A stretch of DNA of 25,828 bases. Source: Bacteroidales bacterium (GTDB lineage: Bacteria > Bacteroidota > Bacteroidia > Bacteroidales > JAGOPY01). The position numbers and the translations under genes were made by a program. The DNA is taken from NCBI GenBank assembly GCA_030638325.1, contig DAOWEV010000040.1, forward strand, positions 1 through 25,828, written 5' to 3'. The notes beneath the pieces are model-generated. The model ran no database searches. It was not told the origin of the DNA and worked only from the letters and a program-made list of their open reading frames with translations. Below are positions 7,497-14,573 of the stretch, piece after piece. Numbering within the stretch: the first letter of the stretch is position 1; the number at the start of each line of letters is the position of its first letter.

Positions 7497-8750
7497 TTAC
7501 TCACTGAATATTTTAAAGACGGCAGTAGCATTATGTCCTCCAAAACCAAAAGTATTGCTGAGTGCAACATTGATCTCACGTTCCCTGGCTTTGTGGAAAG
7601 TGAAATCAAGTGCATTATCTATTTGAGGATCATCCGTGAAGTGGTTAATTGTTGGAGGAACAATGTTATGTCGCATGGCAAGTATGGTTGCGATGGCTTC
7701 AACAGCGCCGGCGCCACCCAGTAAGTGCCCTGTCATGGATTTTGTAGAGTTGATACTGATCTTATAGGCATGGTCACCAAATAAACTAACGATGGCTCTG
7801 GGTTCTGATATGTCTCCAACAGGTGTTGAAGTACCATGTGTATTGATGTGGTCTATATCTTCCGGATTCAGCTTAGCATCTTTAATAGCATTTCTCATAG
7901 AGAGGATTGCTCCTCTTCCATCGGGATGCGGTGCTGTCATATGATATGCATCGGCAGAGAGGCCTCCTCCGGCGATTTCCGCATAGATTCTTGCGCCACG
8001 ACTTTTGGCATACTCCAGCTCTTCAAAGACCAGGGCGCTACCTCCTTCTGCCATGACAAAACCATCACGATCTTTGTCAAAAGGCCTGGAAGCTGTTTTG
8101 GGGTCATCATTGCGTGTGGAAATGGCATGCATCCCATTGAAGCCTCCTAAACCACCCTGTGTAATTGCAGCTTCAGAACCGCCGGTAACCATTATATCAG
8201 CAACACCGAGGCGAATATAATTGAATGAATCGATCATGGCATTGGCAGAGGAAGCGCATGCAGAGATAGTTGTAAAGTTTGGCCCCATCAGGCCATGCTT
8301 TATCGCAATATGGCCCGCAGCAATGTCGGAAATCATTTTTGGAATAAAGAAGGGGTTGAAACGCGGTGTTCCATCGCCTCTTCCAAAAGCAATGACCTCC
8401 TCTTCAAAGGTAGTCAGGCCGCCAATGCCTGAACCCCAGATTACGCCAGCCATGGTTTTATCGATCTTTTCCAGGTCAAGGCCGGAGTCTTTCAAAGCCT
8501 GGTCTGCAGCGATCATCCCAAACTGTGCATAACGATCAATTTTGCGCGCCTCCTTCCTGTCGAAATATTCCAGTGCATCAAAATCTTTGACCTCACAGGC
8601 AAATTTCGTCTTGAACTTGGAAACATCAAAACGTGTGATCGTCTCAGCACCGCTTACCCCATTGATAAGCCCGTTCCATAATTCTTCAACGGATTTTCCC
8701 AAAGGGGTAATCGCACCAAGACCAGTTATAACAACCCGCCTTAATTGCAT
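7497..8750 (-). CDS. fabF: beta-ketoacyl-ACP synthase II
   Basis: Condensing enzyme of type II fatty acid synthesis that elongates acyl-ACP with malonyl-ACP in the cytosol. The 417 residues show a thiolase fold with active-site C165 (TISACASSAN), H305 (HINTHGTSTP) and H342 (SMTGHLLGGAG), the Cys-His-His triad of KAS I/II enzymes. The length is normal for FabF. The ATG at 8750 gives the usual MxxRRVVITGLGAITP N-terminus. It lies 17 bp downstream of acpP and six bases upstream of the rnc start codon, so all three are almost certainly one transcript. Confidence 0.97.
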   Translation of the reverse strand: MQLRRVVITGLGAITPLGKSVEELWNGLINGVSGAETITRFDVSKFKTKFACEVKDFDALEYFDRKEARKIDRYAQFGMIAADQALKDSGLDLEKIDKTMAGVIWGSGIGGLTTFEEEVIAFGRGDGTPRFNPFFIPKMISDIAAGHIAIKHGLMGPNFTTISACASSANAMIDSFNYIRLGVADIMVTGGSEAAITQGGLGGFNGMHAISTRNDDPKTASRPFDKDRDGFVMAEGGSALVFEELEYAKSRGARIYAEIAGGGLSADAYHMTAPHPDGRGAILSMRNAIKDAKLNPEDIDHINTHGTSTPVGDISEPRAIVSLFGDHAYKISINSTKSMTGHLLGGAGAVEAIATILAMRHNIVPPTINHFTDDPQIDNALDFTFHKAREREINVALSNTFGFGGHNATAVFKIFSE

Positions 8751-8767
8751 TTAAAAAAGGATTTTCT

Positions 8768-9004
8768 TTATTTGGTGTTATCCTCAATGTATTTAACAGC
8801 ATCCCCAACCGTACCGATCTTTTCAGCGGCATCATCAGGAATGGCAATATTAAACTCTTTTTCAAATTCCATGATCAACTCAACGGTGTCAAGTGAATCA
8901 GCACCTAAATCGTTGGTGAAACTTGCTTCCGGTGTAACTTCGTTTTCGTCTACACCCAGCTTATCGACGATGATAGCTTTTACTCTGTTTGCAATATCTG
9001 ACAT
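8768..9004 (-). CDS. acpP: acyl carrier protein
   Basis: Small acidic carrier that holds growing acyl chains on a phosphopantetheine arm. The 78-residue protein has the canonical modification site GADSLD with S37. Helix II after it (TVELIMEFEKEFNI) is the usual partner-recognition surface. It is the first gene of the acpP-fabF-rnc operon, and its substrate-charged form is used directly by the next gene product. The ATG at 9004 gives the expected N-terminus MSDIANRVKAI. A weak promoter candidate lies 30-60 bases upstream. Confidence 0.97.
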   Translation of the reverse strand: MSDIANRVKAIIVDKLGVDENEVTPEASFTNDLGADSLDTVELIMEFEKEFNIAIPDDAAEKIGTVGDAVKYIEDNTK

Positions 9005-9035
9005 ATCCTATAAGTATTATTGGTTTGACAGGCTG

Positions 9036-9066
9036 CAAAGAAACTACAATTCTAAAAAAAATGCAA
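9036..9066 (-). promoter_or_regulatory. candidate promoter for the acpP operon
   Basis: On the minus strand a TTG (9064-9066) is followed after 20 bp by TTTCTTTG (9036-9043), one mismatch from TAnnTTTG. It lies 32 bases before the acpP ATG. The spacing is right but the core is imperfect. Confidence 0.3.
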
Positions 9067-9206
9067 TGTTTTTCTTATATATTTAATGTTATGTTTTTAT
9101 AAGTGTCAGGAAAACAAGCAAATATGTTGCTAATTAGAGGGCAAATTTTTATATAAAAACCGGTGTTATATTCGAATCCGGCCGGCAAAATGAAATAAAA
9201 TTGTTA

Positions 9207-9241
9207 ACTGAAGGCTGAAGACTGCAGACTGAAGACGGTGG
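9207..9241. repeat. 7-bp tandem array (actgaag)n
   Basis: Five contiguous 7-mers: actgaag, gctgaag, actgcag, actgaag, acggtgg. The word is GC-richer than the other arrays but the period is the same. It sits between two divergent genes, about 120 bases before purN. Confidence 0.65.
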
Positions 9242-9310
9242 ACTTACTTGAATATTAATTTGTTACGCCTGATGGTTGAATCCGCCCTGGCTATTTATTG
9301 GTTCCCTGAT

Positions 9311-9341
9311 TTTGCTGACTGAAAAGCATTTACTATTTTTG
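9311..9341 (+). promoter_or_regulatory. Bacteroidota-type promoter of purN
   Basis: TTTG (9311-9314), a 19-bp spacer and TATTTTTG (9334-9341) match both halves of the Bacteroidota consensus exactly. The predicted transcript start is near 9348, about 15 bases before the purN ATG. This is the best promoter in the window. Confidence 0.65.
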
Positions 9342-9363
9342 ACAATATAAAACCGGATACTTT

Positions 9364-9936
9364 ATGAAGAGAATTGCCATTTTTGCTTCCGGAAGCGGAA
9401 CCAATGCACAAAACATTGCTGAATATTTTGCCAACGATCCAATGGTGTCAATATCATTGATCTTGTCCAACAACCCTGATGCATATGTGTTGGAAAGAGC
9501 CGCGAAGATGCATATCCCGGCCATGGTATTCAACCGGAGCGATCTAAATGAAAAAGGCACTGTTCTTCAAAGGCTAATCGAAGAAAACATTGATCTGATA
9601 GTGTTGGCCGGTTTTCTCTGGCTGGTTCCTGCAGATATTTTAGCCTCATATCATGACAGGATCATCAATATTCATCCTGCATTATTGCCAAAATATGGTG
9701 GCAAGGGCATGTACGGCAACCGGGTCCATCAGGCCGTTCATGAATCAGGAGATAAAGAAACCGGTATTTCCATCCATTATGTCAATGAAAGATATGATGA
9801 AGGAAAGATCATTTTTCAGGCATTCATTGAGATTTTACCAGAAGATACCCCTGAAACCATAGCTCCAAAAGTACATAAACTGGAGTACAAACATTATCCT
9901 GAAGTAATTAAAGGACTACTTGAGAGAATGGAATGA
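9364..9936 (+). CDS. purN: phosphoribosylglycinamide formyltransferase
   Basis: Transfers a formyl group from 10-formyltetrahydrofolate to GAR in purine synthesis. The 190 residues carry the phosphate-binding loop SGSGTNAQNI near the N-terminus. The catalytic set is N102 and H104 in INIHPALLPKYGG, with D145 in NERYDEG, matching N106, H108 and D144 of E. coli PurN. The length is typical. It is a single-gene unit: acpP is divergent, and a long 8-bp repeat array followed by a convergent nitroreductase gene lies downstream. It has its own well-formed promoter. Confidence 0.95.
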   Translation: MKRIAIFASGSGTNAQNIAEYFANDPMVSISLILSNNPDAYVLERAAKMHIPAMVFNRSDLNEKGTVLQRLIEENIDLIVLAGFLWLVPADILASYHDRIINIHPALLPKYGGKGMYGNRVHQAVHESGDKETGISIHYVNERYDEGKIIFQAFIEILPEDTPETIAPKVHKLEYKHYPEVIKGLLERME

Positions 9937-9983
9937 TTGAGCGAATGAACACTATTCAATTTTCAATAACTTTAAAAACCGCT

Positions 9984-10047
9984 ACCTCATTAAATCGCTA
10001 CATCGTTAAATCGTTACATCGTTACATCATTAAATCCCTACCTCGCT
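9984..10047. repeat. 8-bp tandem array (acatcgtt/aaatcgct family)
   Basis: Eight contiguous 8-mers with a variable first triplet and a common core of tcgtt or tcgct; a typical unit is acatcgtt. The array ends five bases before the nitroreductase stop codon. An array of the same word family lies on the other side of that gene at 10726-10797, in the same orientation. Confidence 0.85.
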
Positions 10048-10051
10048 TAAT

Positions 10052-10597
10052 TTAATACCAATTATAGCTAACGACATCCTCAAAGCTCTTCCGTATCTTA
10101 TTCCTTATCTTATAATCCTCCGGAGGGTAGCCGACAGTGATCAATAAACTAAGCCTTTTCTTTTTCGGGATATTGAGCAGGTTTTTAATAGCCGGTTCAT
10201 TAAACCAGCCCAGCATGCAGGTACCGAGACCTTCTTCTGCAGCTTGCAGGCAGAAATGTTCGGCTGTGATGCCAATATCAAAAAGCGCGTATTCTTTGTC
10301 TTTCAGATGGGCCCCTATCTGGGTGATAACCTTCATTTTCTCAATGACGATAGCAACAATAACCGGGGCCTGCGGAACGAATTTGTTGAATGACAGCATG
10401 GCCCCGTATGTTTCATGGGCCACTTTCTGAACCAGCCCGGGGTCATCCACAACAATGAATTTCCAGGGTTGCCCGTTGCTGGAAGAAGGGGCCAGGCGAG
10501 CCGCCTCCAGGCAACGCCTGATCTTTTCTTTTTCAACATCACGGGAAACATACTTTCTTACACTCTGACGGTTTTTGACGAGGTCTAAAAAATTCAT
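10052..10597 (-). CDS. nitroreductase family protein
   Basis: FMN-dependent NAD(P)H oxidoreductase of the nitroreductase superfamily. The 181-residue protein has the N-terminal FMN-phosphate-binding motif RQSVRKY (10-16), a second FMN segment APSSSNGQPWKF (about 36-47), and the C-terminal LGTCMLGWF and VGYPPE segments typical of the family. No signal peptide is present, so it is cytosolic. The physiological substrate cannot be read from sequence; family members reduce nitroaromatics, quinones or flavins. The gene is flanked on both sides by 8-bp tandem arrays (9984-10047 downstream; 10655-10694 and 10726-10797 upstream), which separate it from pgi. Confidence 0.88.
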   Translation of the reverse strand: MNFLDLVKNRQSVRKYVSRDVEKEKIRRCLEAARLAPSSSNGQPWKFIVVDDPGLVQKVAHETYGAMLSFNKFVPQAPVIVAIVIEKMKVITQIGAHLKDKEYALFDIGITAEHFCLQAAEEGLGTCMLGWFNEPAIKNLLNIPKKKRLSLLITVGYPPEDYKIRNKIRKSFEDVVSYNWY

Positions 10598-10654
10598 TTT
10601 ATCGAAGTTAATATTGTGTTCAAGTGTATGGGTGAGGGTAGCTTAATAACTATT

Positions 10655-10694
10655 GTTTATCTGTTTATTCGTTTATTTGTTTATTCGTTTATGT
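10655..10694. repeat. 8-bp tandem array (gtttattc)n
   Basis: Five contiguous 8-mers of the form gtttatnn (gtttatct, gtttattc, gtttattt, gtttattc, gtttatgt) lie 58 bases upstream of the nitroreductase start. The period equals that of the neighbouring array at 10726, but the word is different. Confidence 0.8.
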
Positions 10695-10725
10695 GAGAAT
10701 GTGTTCAAGTACTTCCAAAATCATC

Positions 10726-10797
10726 ACATCGTTCAATCATCACATCGTTCAATCGCTAAATCGTTCAATCGCTAAATCGTTCAATCGCTATATCGCT
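10726..10797. repeat. 8-bp tandem array (caatcgct/aaatcgtt) abutting pgi
   Basis: Nine contiguous 8-mers, largely alternating caatcgct with aaatcgtt or acatcgtt, stop seven bases before the pgi stop codon. The word family is shared with the array at 9984-10047. Confidence 0.85.
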
Positions 10798-10803
10798 ACA
10801 TCT

Positions 10804-12108
10804 TCAGGGTTTCCCAAGCAATCTGAACATATTCTTTTTATATGCTTCAACACCTGGCTGATCGAAAGGATTTACACCCAACAGATAACCACTCAACCCA
10901 CAGGCCAGCTCAAAGAAATAGATAAGTTCTCCCAACGAGTTTTCATTGATCACAGGAATGCTTATCCGGGTGTTCGGAACATCCCCTTCTATATGTGCTT
11001 GTAAGGTTCCCAGCTCAGCCATGTGATTGACATATTGCATTGTTTTTCCGGATAGATAATTCAGTCTGTCGGCATCGTTGTCAACTAGCGGTATGTTAAT
11101 GGTCCGGCGGCTTTTTTCAACGGAGATCACAGTTTCGAACAAATGACGCATGCCATCCTGGATGTATTGTCCCATGCTGTGCAGATCCGTGGTAAAGCTG
11201 ACACCGGCCGGGAAGATACCTTTTCCCTCCTTACCCTCACTTTCTCCATAAAGTTGTTTCCACCATTCGGTTAAATAAAACAGATGAGGCTGATAGTTAA
11301 CAAGGATCTCGATAACCCGGCCTTCCTGGTACAATACATTGCGTGCAGCAGCATAGAGAGCTGCCGGATTTTCCAGTAGATCAGGATGAGATGCGCTATG
11401 ATCCTGCATGGTTTTTGCCCCCTGAAGCAATTCCCTGATATCATATCCTGCCATGGCAATGGGAAGTAGTCCAACCGGTGTAAGTACGGAATATCTTCCT
11501 CCGATATCATCAGGCACCACAAAACTTGTATAGCCTTCATTGTCTGCTAATTGCTTTAGTGCCCCTTTTTCTCTGTCCGTTATGGCGATGATCCTTTTAG
11601 AAGCTTCAGCCACGCCATATTTGCTTTCCATGTGTTCTTTTAGCACACGGAAAGCAAGAGCAGGTTCTGTGGTTGTTCCTGATTTGGAGATAACAGCCAT
11701 AGCATATTCTTTATCATTCAGAATATCCAGAAGGTCAGCCATATATTCTTCGCTGATATGATGCCCGGCATAAAGCATTAGAGGAAATTTTCGATCAGTT
11801 AGCAACGGTGTGAAACTATGGTTGAGCGCTTCGATCACGGCCCTGGCGCCCAGGTAAGACCCGCCGATACCAATGACCACAAATATCTCGGCAATATCTT
11901 TTATACGAGCGACAGTTTCTTCTATTTTGCTAACAATATCAGGATCCATGTCAGAAGGTAAAGTAACCCAACCCAGGTAATCATTGCCCCTTCCGGTCTT
12001 TTCATATAATGACTTTAAGTGATGGTGCAGATCATCCTGATAGGATTCGACCTTACCTGCAGGAACAAAATCGTAAATCTTGCTAATATCAATCTTCAGC
12101 TTGATCAT
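10804..12108 (-). CDS. pgi: glucose-6-phosphate isomerase
   Basis: Interconverts glucose 6-phosphate and fructose 6-phosphate in glycolysis and gluconeogenesis. The 434 residues correspond to the compact bacterial Pgi branch, about 100 residues shorter than E. coli Pgi. Visible SIS-fold motifs are VVIGIGGSYLGAR (77-89), the phosphate-binding SKSGTTTEP (141-149), GGRYSVLTPVG (203-213), and a catalytic glutamate region around residues 286-297 (YGESEGKEGKGI). The C-terminus NPFDQPGVEAYKKNMF holds the conserved late lysine. The ATG at 12108 is a clear start. Upstream, a minus-strand terminator-like hairpin (12158-12184) lies in the probable leader, so an attenuated or separately terminated transcript is possible. 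Confidence 0.96.
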   Translation of the reverse strand: MIKLKIDISKIYDFVPAGKVESYQDDLHHHLKSLYEKTGRGNDYLGWVTLPSDMDPDIVSKIEETVARIKDIAEIFVVIGIGGSYLGARAVIEALNHSFTPLLTDRKFPLMLYAGHHISEEYMADLLDILNDKEYAMAVISKSGTTTEPALAFRVLKEHMESKYGVAEASKRIIAITDREKGALKQLADNEGYTSFVVPDDIGGRYSVLTPVGLLPIAMAGYDIRELLQGAKTMQDHSASHPDLLENPAALYAAARNVLYQEGRVIEILVNYQPHLFYLTEWWKQLYGESEGKEGKGIFPAGVSFTTDLHSMGQYIQDGMRHLFETVISVEKSRRTINIPLVDNDADRLNYLSGKTMQYVNHMAELGTLQAHIEGDVPNTRISIPVINENSLGELIYFFELACGLSGYLLGVNPFDQPGVEAYKKNMFRLLGKP

Positions 12109-12157
12109 ATTTAATAAGGTTTATTTTTACCTGCGAAAATAGGAAAAATTAGGGCAC

Positions 12158-12184
12158 AAAAAGAGCGGGTCTGGCGACCCGCTC
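12158..12184 (-). terminator. intrinsic terminator-like hairpin upstream of pgi
   Basis: GAGCGGGTC and GACCCGCTC form a perfect 9-bp, GC-rich stem around a 4-base loop (12163-12184). On the minus strand it is followed directly by TTTTT (12158-12162). This is a canonical intrinsic terminator reading leftward, placed about 50 bases before the pgi ATG and not at the end of any known gene. On the plus strand there is no U tract. Confidence 0.65.
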
Positions 12185-12271
12185 CCTATTAACCAAAAAC
12201 CAAAATTTTGAATCAGACTTTTTTGTTGCGCATTGTGTAACCAAACACAATATATGGTCGGATTTATGATG
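12158..12271 (-). ncRNA. candidate small RNA or pgi leader
   Basis: The minus strand from about 12265 to 12158 could form a roughly 105-nt RNA. An exact -7 element (TAATTTTG, 12272-12279) precedes it and the hairpin at 12158-12184 ends it. A second hairpin with a 6-bp stem (TTGTGT/ACACAA, 12233-12250) lies at its 5' end. Between them is an A/T-rich single-strand-like segment. No -33 element is visible. The boundaries are inferred; no known RNA family was recognised. Confidence 0.3.
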
Positions 12272-12363
12272 CAAAATTATATTCAATTTCATCAGCTATA
12301 TGTTAAGGAAGTTTAATGAACGTTAAAATATGTTAAACGCATCTGAAACAGTGCTTATTACAG

Positions 12364-12371
12364 TATTTTTG
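12364..12371 (+). promoter_or_regulatory. candidate -7 element of the two-component operon
   Basis: TATTTTTG matches TAnnTTTG exactly but ends only seven bases before the kinase ATG at 12379. If used, it would give a nearly leaderless transcript. The -33 position (about 12342) carries only a poor match. Confidence 0.3.
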
Positions 12372-12378
12372 CCCTGTT

Positions 12379-13824
12379 ATGAAACGTCGGGTAATTATAT
12401 TTATAGTGATGCTTATCACATTTGCCCTCATCGGCATGATGATCATACAGGCGTATTGGATCCGCAATGCTATTACTGTCCGGCAGGGAATTTTTGAAAA
12501 GGAAGTTTCAAATGCCGGCAGGAATGTGGTGAAAATTCTTGATAAGATCGAGATGTCGCGGGTTTATGAACATCGTAGAAATGCTTTTTCAAACCCTGAA
12601 TCATATTTCAATACACTTGACTCAATTAACACTATATTGTTGGATGAGATGCAATCTATTACAACACGGCGTGACCTGGAGGTCTTTTATAATAAATATT
12701 TCATGGCCCGTGATTTGATAGAAGGTATGTTTATTACGCCTTACCAGTTACCTGTTGAAAAAAGAATTGATAAAAGACTGCTGGATTCATTGTTAAGCGT
12801 TGAGTTGACAAAGCGGAAGATAGACACACGATATGAATTTGGTATTTTCAATCCCTGGAGAGATAGCCTGGTGATGCAGAAAACAGGATTATATGTCAAA
12901 GCATTGATGGACCCGGAAAAGAGTTTTCAGTTTGAGCTTTTTCCAAATGAAATGCAGCCTGACCCGGACTTCCTGCTGTTGTATTTCCCACGTGAAAAAA
13001 GATTTCTGATGGCCCAGATGTGGCAGTTGCTGGCTACTTCAATTTTTTTAATACTCATCATCATCATCTCATTCACCTACACTATTATTACGATTTACAA
13101 AGAACGCAGACTGTCGGATATGAGGAGCGACTTCTTCAACAATATGACTCATGAGTTCAAGACCCCGGTTTCTACCATTTCACTAACCTGCGAGGCCCTG
13201 ATGGATAAGGATATCAAGAAATCGGATGAGTTGTACAAGAGCTATATTAATATTATCAATGAAGAAAATAAAAGACTCGGTTATATGGCTGAAAAGGTAC
13301 TGCAATCGGTCGCTCTGGAAAAGGGTGAATTGCGTCTGAACAAAGAAGCTGTGGACCTGCATGAGATCCTTTTAGAGGTAATAAAAAACATTGGGATCCA
13401 GGTGGAGATCAAAGATGGTCAGATAATCAATGATTTCCATGCTACAAAAACAGTTATGGAAGTGGATAAGGTTCATATGGCTAATGTTGTAAACAACCTG
13501 CTTGATAATGCCAATAAGTACACGCCGGTAAAGCCAAGAATTGTGGTTACCACGCGTGATGTATCTGATGGTATCATATTCAGTATTGAAGACAACGGGA
13601 TTGGGATCAGCAAATCAAACCAAAAAAGGATCTTTGATAAATTATACAGGGTACCGGCAGGGAATATTCATAATTTCAAGGGTTTTGGCCTGGGCCTGAG
13701 TTATGTTAAAAGTGTTGTGGAAAAACACGGAGGCAACATAAAACTGGAGAGCGAACTTGAAAAGGGAACAAAATTCGAAGTATTTTTACCGACCCTTAGG
13801 GTCACATCTGACCCTAAGGGTTAG
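12379..13824 (+). CDS. sensor histidine kinase (RprX-like)
   Basis: Inner-membrane sensor of a two-component system. Membrane segments are at about 5-26 and 216-239 and enclose a periplasmic sensor region of about 190 residues with no recognised domain. The cytoplasmic part has the HisKA box FFNNMTHEFKTPVSTI with phospho-acceptor H258. The ATPase domain shows the N box (NNLLDNANKY, 372-381), G1 (DNGIGI, 405-410) and G2 (GFGLGLSYV, 435-443). The architecture and sequence feel recall Bacteroides RprX. Residues 472-481 (TLRVTSDPKG) are encoded exactly by a 30-bp palindrome that also occurs at 21237-21266; family members normally end near FEVFLPT. The response regulator follows 13 bp downstream in the same direction. 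Confidence 0.9.
   Translation: MKRRVIIFIVMLITFALIGMMIIQAYWIRNAITVRQGIFEKEVSNAGRNVVKILDKIEMSRVYEHRRNAFSNPESYFNTLDSINTILLDEMQSITTRRDLEVFYNKYFMARDLIEGMFITPYQLPVEKRIDKRLLDSLLSVELTKRKIDTRYEFGIFNPWRDSLVMQKTGLYVKALMDPEKSFQFELFPNEMQPDPDFLLLYFPREKRFLMAQMWQLLATSIFLILIIIISFTYTIITIYKERRLSDMRSDFFNNMTHEFKTPVSTISLTCEALMDKDIKKSDELYKSYINIINEENKRLGYMAEKVLQSVALEKGELRLNKEAVDLHEILLEVIKNIGIQVEIKDGQIINDFHATKTVMEVDKVHMANVVNNLLDNANKYTPVKPRIVVTTRDVSDGIIFSIEDNGIGISKSNQKRIFDKLYRVPAGNIHNFKGFGLGLSYVKSVVEKHGGNIKLESELEKGTKFEVFLPTLRVTSDPKG
13792..13821. repeat. 30-bp palindromic repeat, copy 1 (in coding sequence)
   Basis: Perfect 13-bp arms ACCCTTAGGGTCA and TGACCCTAAGGGT surround the loop CATC. The 30 bases begin and end on codon boundaries and supply the last ten kinase codons; the next three bases are the TAG stop. 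Copy 2 at 21237-21266 is identical, including the non-palindromic loop and orientation, and the following T is shared too. Confidence 0.9.
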
Positions 13825-13837
13825 TAAACAGCACAAG

Positions 13838-14530
13838 ATGAATGAATTAGAAGTAAAAGTACTACTTGCAGAAGATGATAAAAATTTGGGTGCAATCCTG
13901 AAGGCTTATCTGGAGGCCAAAGGCTATCCAACCACTTTATGCATAAACGGCAAAGAAGCATTTGATGCCTTCAGCAAAAAAGACTTCGATTTTTTGATTA
14001 TTGATGTTATGATGCCGGTAAAAGACGGATTTACACTTGCCCGTGAAATACGAAATATCAATAAAAAAATCCCACTGATTTTTCTGACAGCCAAATCTAT
14101 GCAGGAAGACAAGCTGAAAGGATTTGAAATAGGAGCCGATGACTATCTGACAAAACCGTTCAGCATGGAAGAGCTTCTGATGAGAATGCAGGCCATTCTG
14201 AGGAGAGCGAAAGAAATCAAACAGCCCGGCAGGAGCATCTATAAAATTGGGAAACTCACCTTTGACTATAACCGGCAAATCCTCACCATAAAAAACCAGG
14301 ATGAAAAACTGACCTCCAAAGAAGCCGAACTGCTTCACCTGTTATGTGAAAACTTAAATGAAGTGTTAGACAGAAGCGTGGCGCTGAACAGAATTTGGTA
14401 TGACGACAGCTATTTCAATGCCCGCAGTATGGATGTTTATATCACTAAATTGAGGAAATACCTGAAAGCGGATCCGGCAGTGGAGTTGATTAACGTCCAC
14501 GGTGTCGGCTTTAAACTGGTGGTGCAATAA
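13838..14530 (+). CDS. OmpR-family response regulator (RprY-like)
   Basis: DNA-binding partner of the preceding kinase. The 230-residue protein has a receiver domain (about 6-120) with acidic pocket E12/D13, phospho-acceptor D56 (LIIDVMMP), T84 and K106 (LTKPF). A winged-helix OmpR/PhoB effector domain (about 130-228) ends with the usual VHGVGFKL. The frame is open further upstream to 13757, but that extension overlaps the kinase 3' end and the palindrome. The ATG at 13838 gives the normal receiver N-terminus and is chosen. It is the last gene of the operon, with its stop 43 bases from that of the convergent serine hydrolase. Confidence 0.93.
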   Translation: MNELEVKVLLAEDDKNLGAILKAYLEAKGYPTTLCINGKEAFDAFSKKDFDFLIIDVMMPVKDGFTLAREIRNINKKIPLIFLTAKSMQEDKLKGFEIGADDYLTKPFSMEELLMRMQAILRRAKEIKQPGRSIYKIGKLTFDYNRQILTIKNQDEKLTSKEAELLHLLCENLNEVLDRSVALNRIWYDDSYFNARSMDVYITKLRKYLKADPAVELINVHGVGFKLVVQ

Positions 14531-14573
14531 CCGGGAATATTGTTGAGCAAAGGAGGATATTATTGTTGCCGGG

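Larger units (their letters stand above)
9005..9363. other. divergent intergenic region acpP/purN
   Basis: These 359 bases hold no convincing gene. From left to right they contain a weak minus-strand promoter candidate for acpP (9036-9066), an AT-rich stretch, a short GC-rich patch around 9160-9190, a 7-bp tandem array (9207-9241), and a strong plus-strand promoter for purN (9311-9341). Confidence 0.6.

Noticed and set aside
7533..8754. Plus-strand open frames inside fabF
   Set aside because: They are antisense to an intact FabF with full active site and have no recognisable motifs.
9171..9179. TTCGAATCC, like a tRNA T-loop
   Set aside because: No matching T-stem, anticodon arm or acceptor stem can be drawn around it on either strand.
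9984..10797. CRISPR array
   Set aside because: Units are 7-8 bp, contiguous and without spacers; no cas genes are present.
12163..12184. Terminator for a plus-strand transcript
   Set aside because: On the plus strand the stem is followed by CCTATTAACC, with no T tract; the T5 tract is on the minus strand only.
13757..13837. N-terminal extension of the response regulator
   Set aside because: It overlaps the kinase 3' end and palindrome in another frame and adds residues foreign to receiver domains; the ATG at 13838 fits the family.
14531..14573. Terminator between response regulator and serine hydrolase
   Set aside because: No GC-rich stem with a T tract can be formed in these 43 bases.
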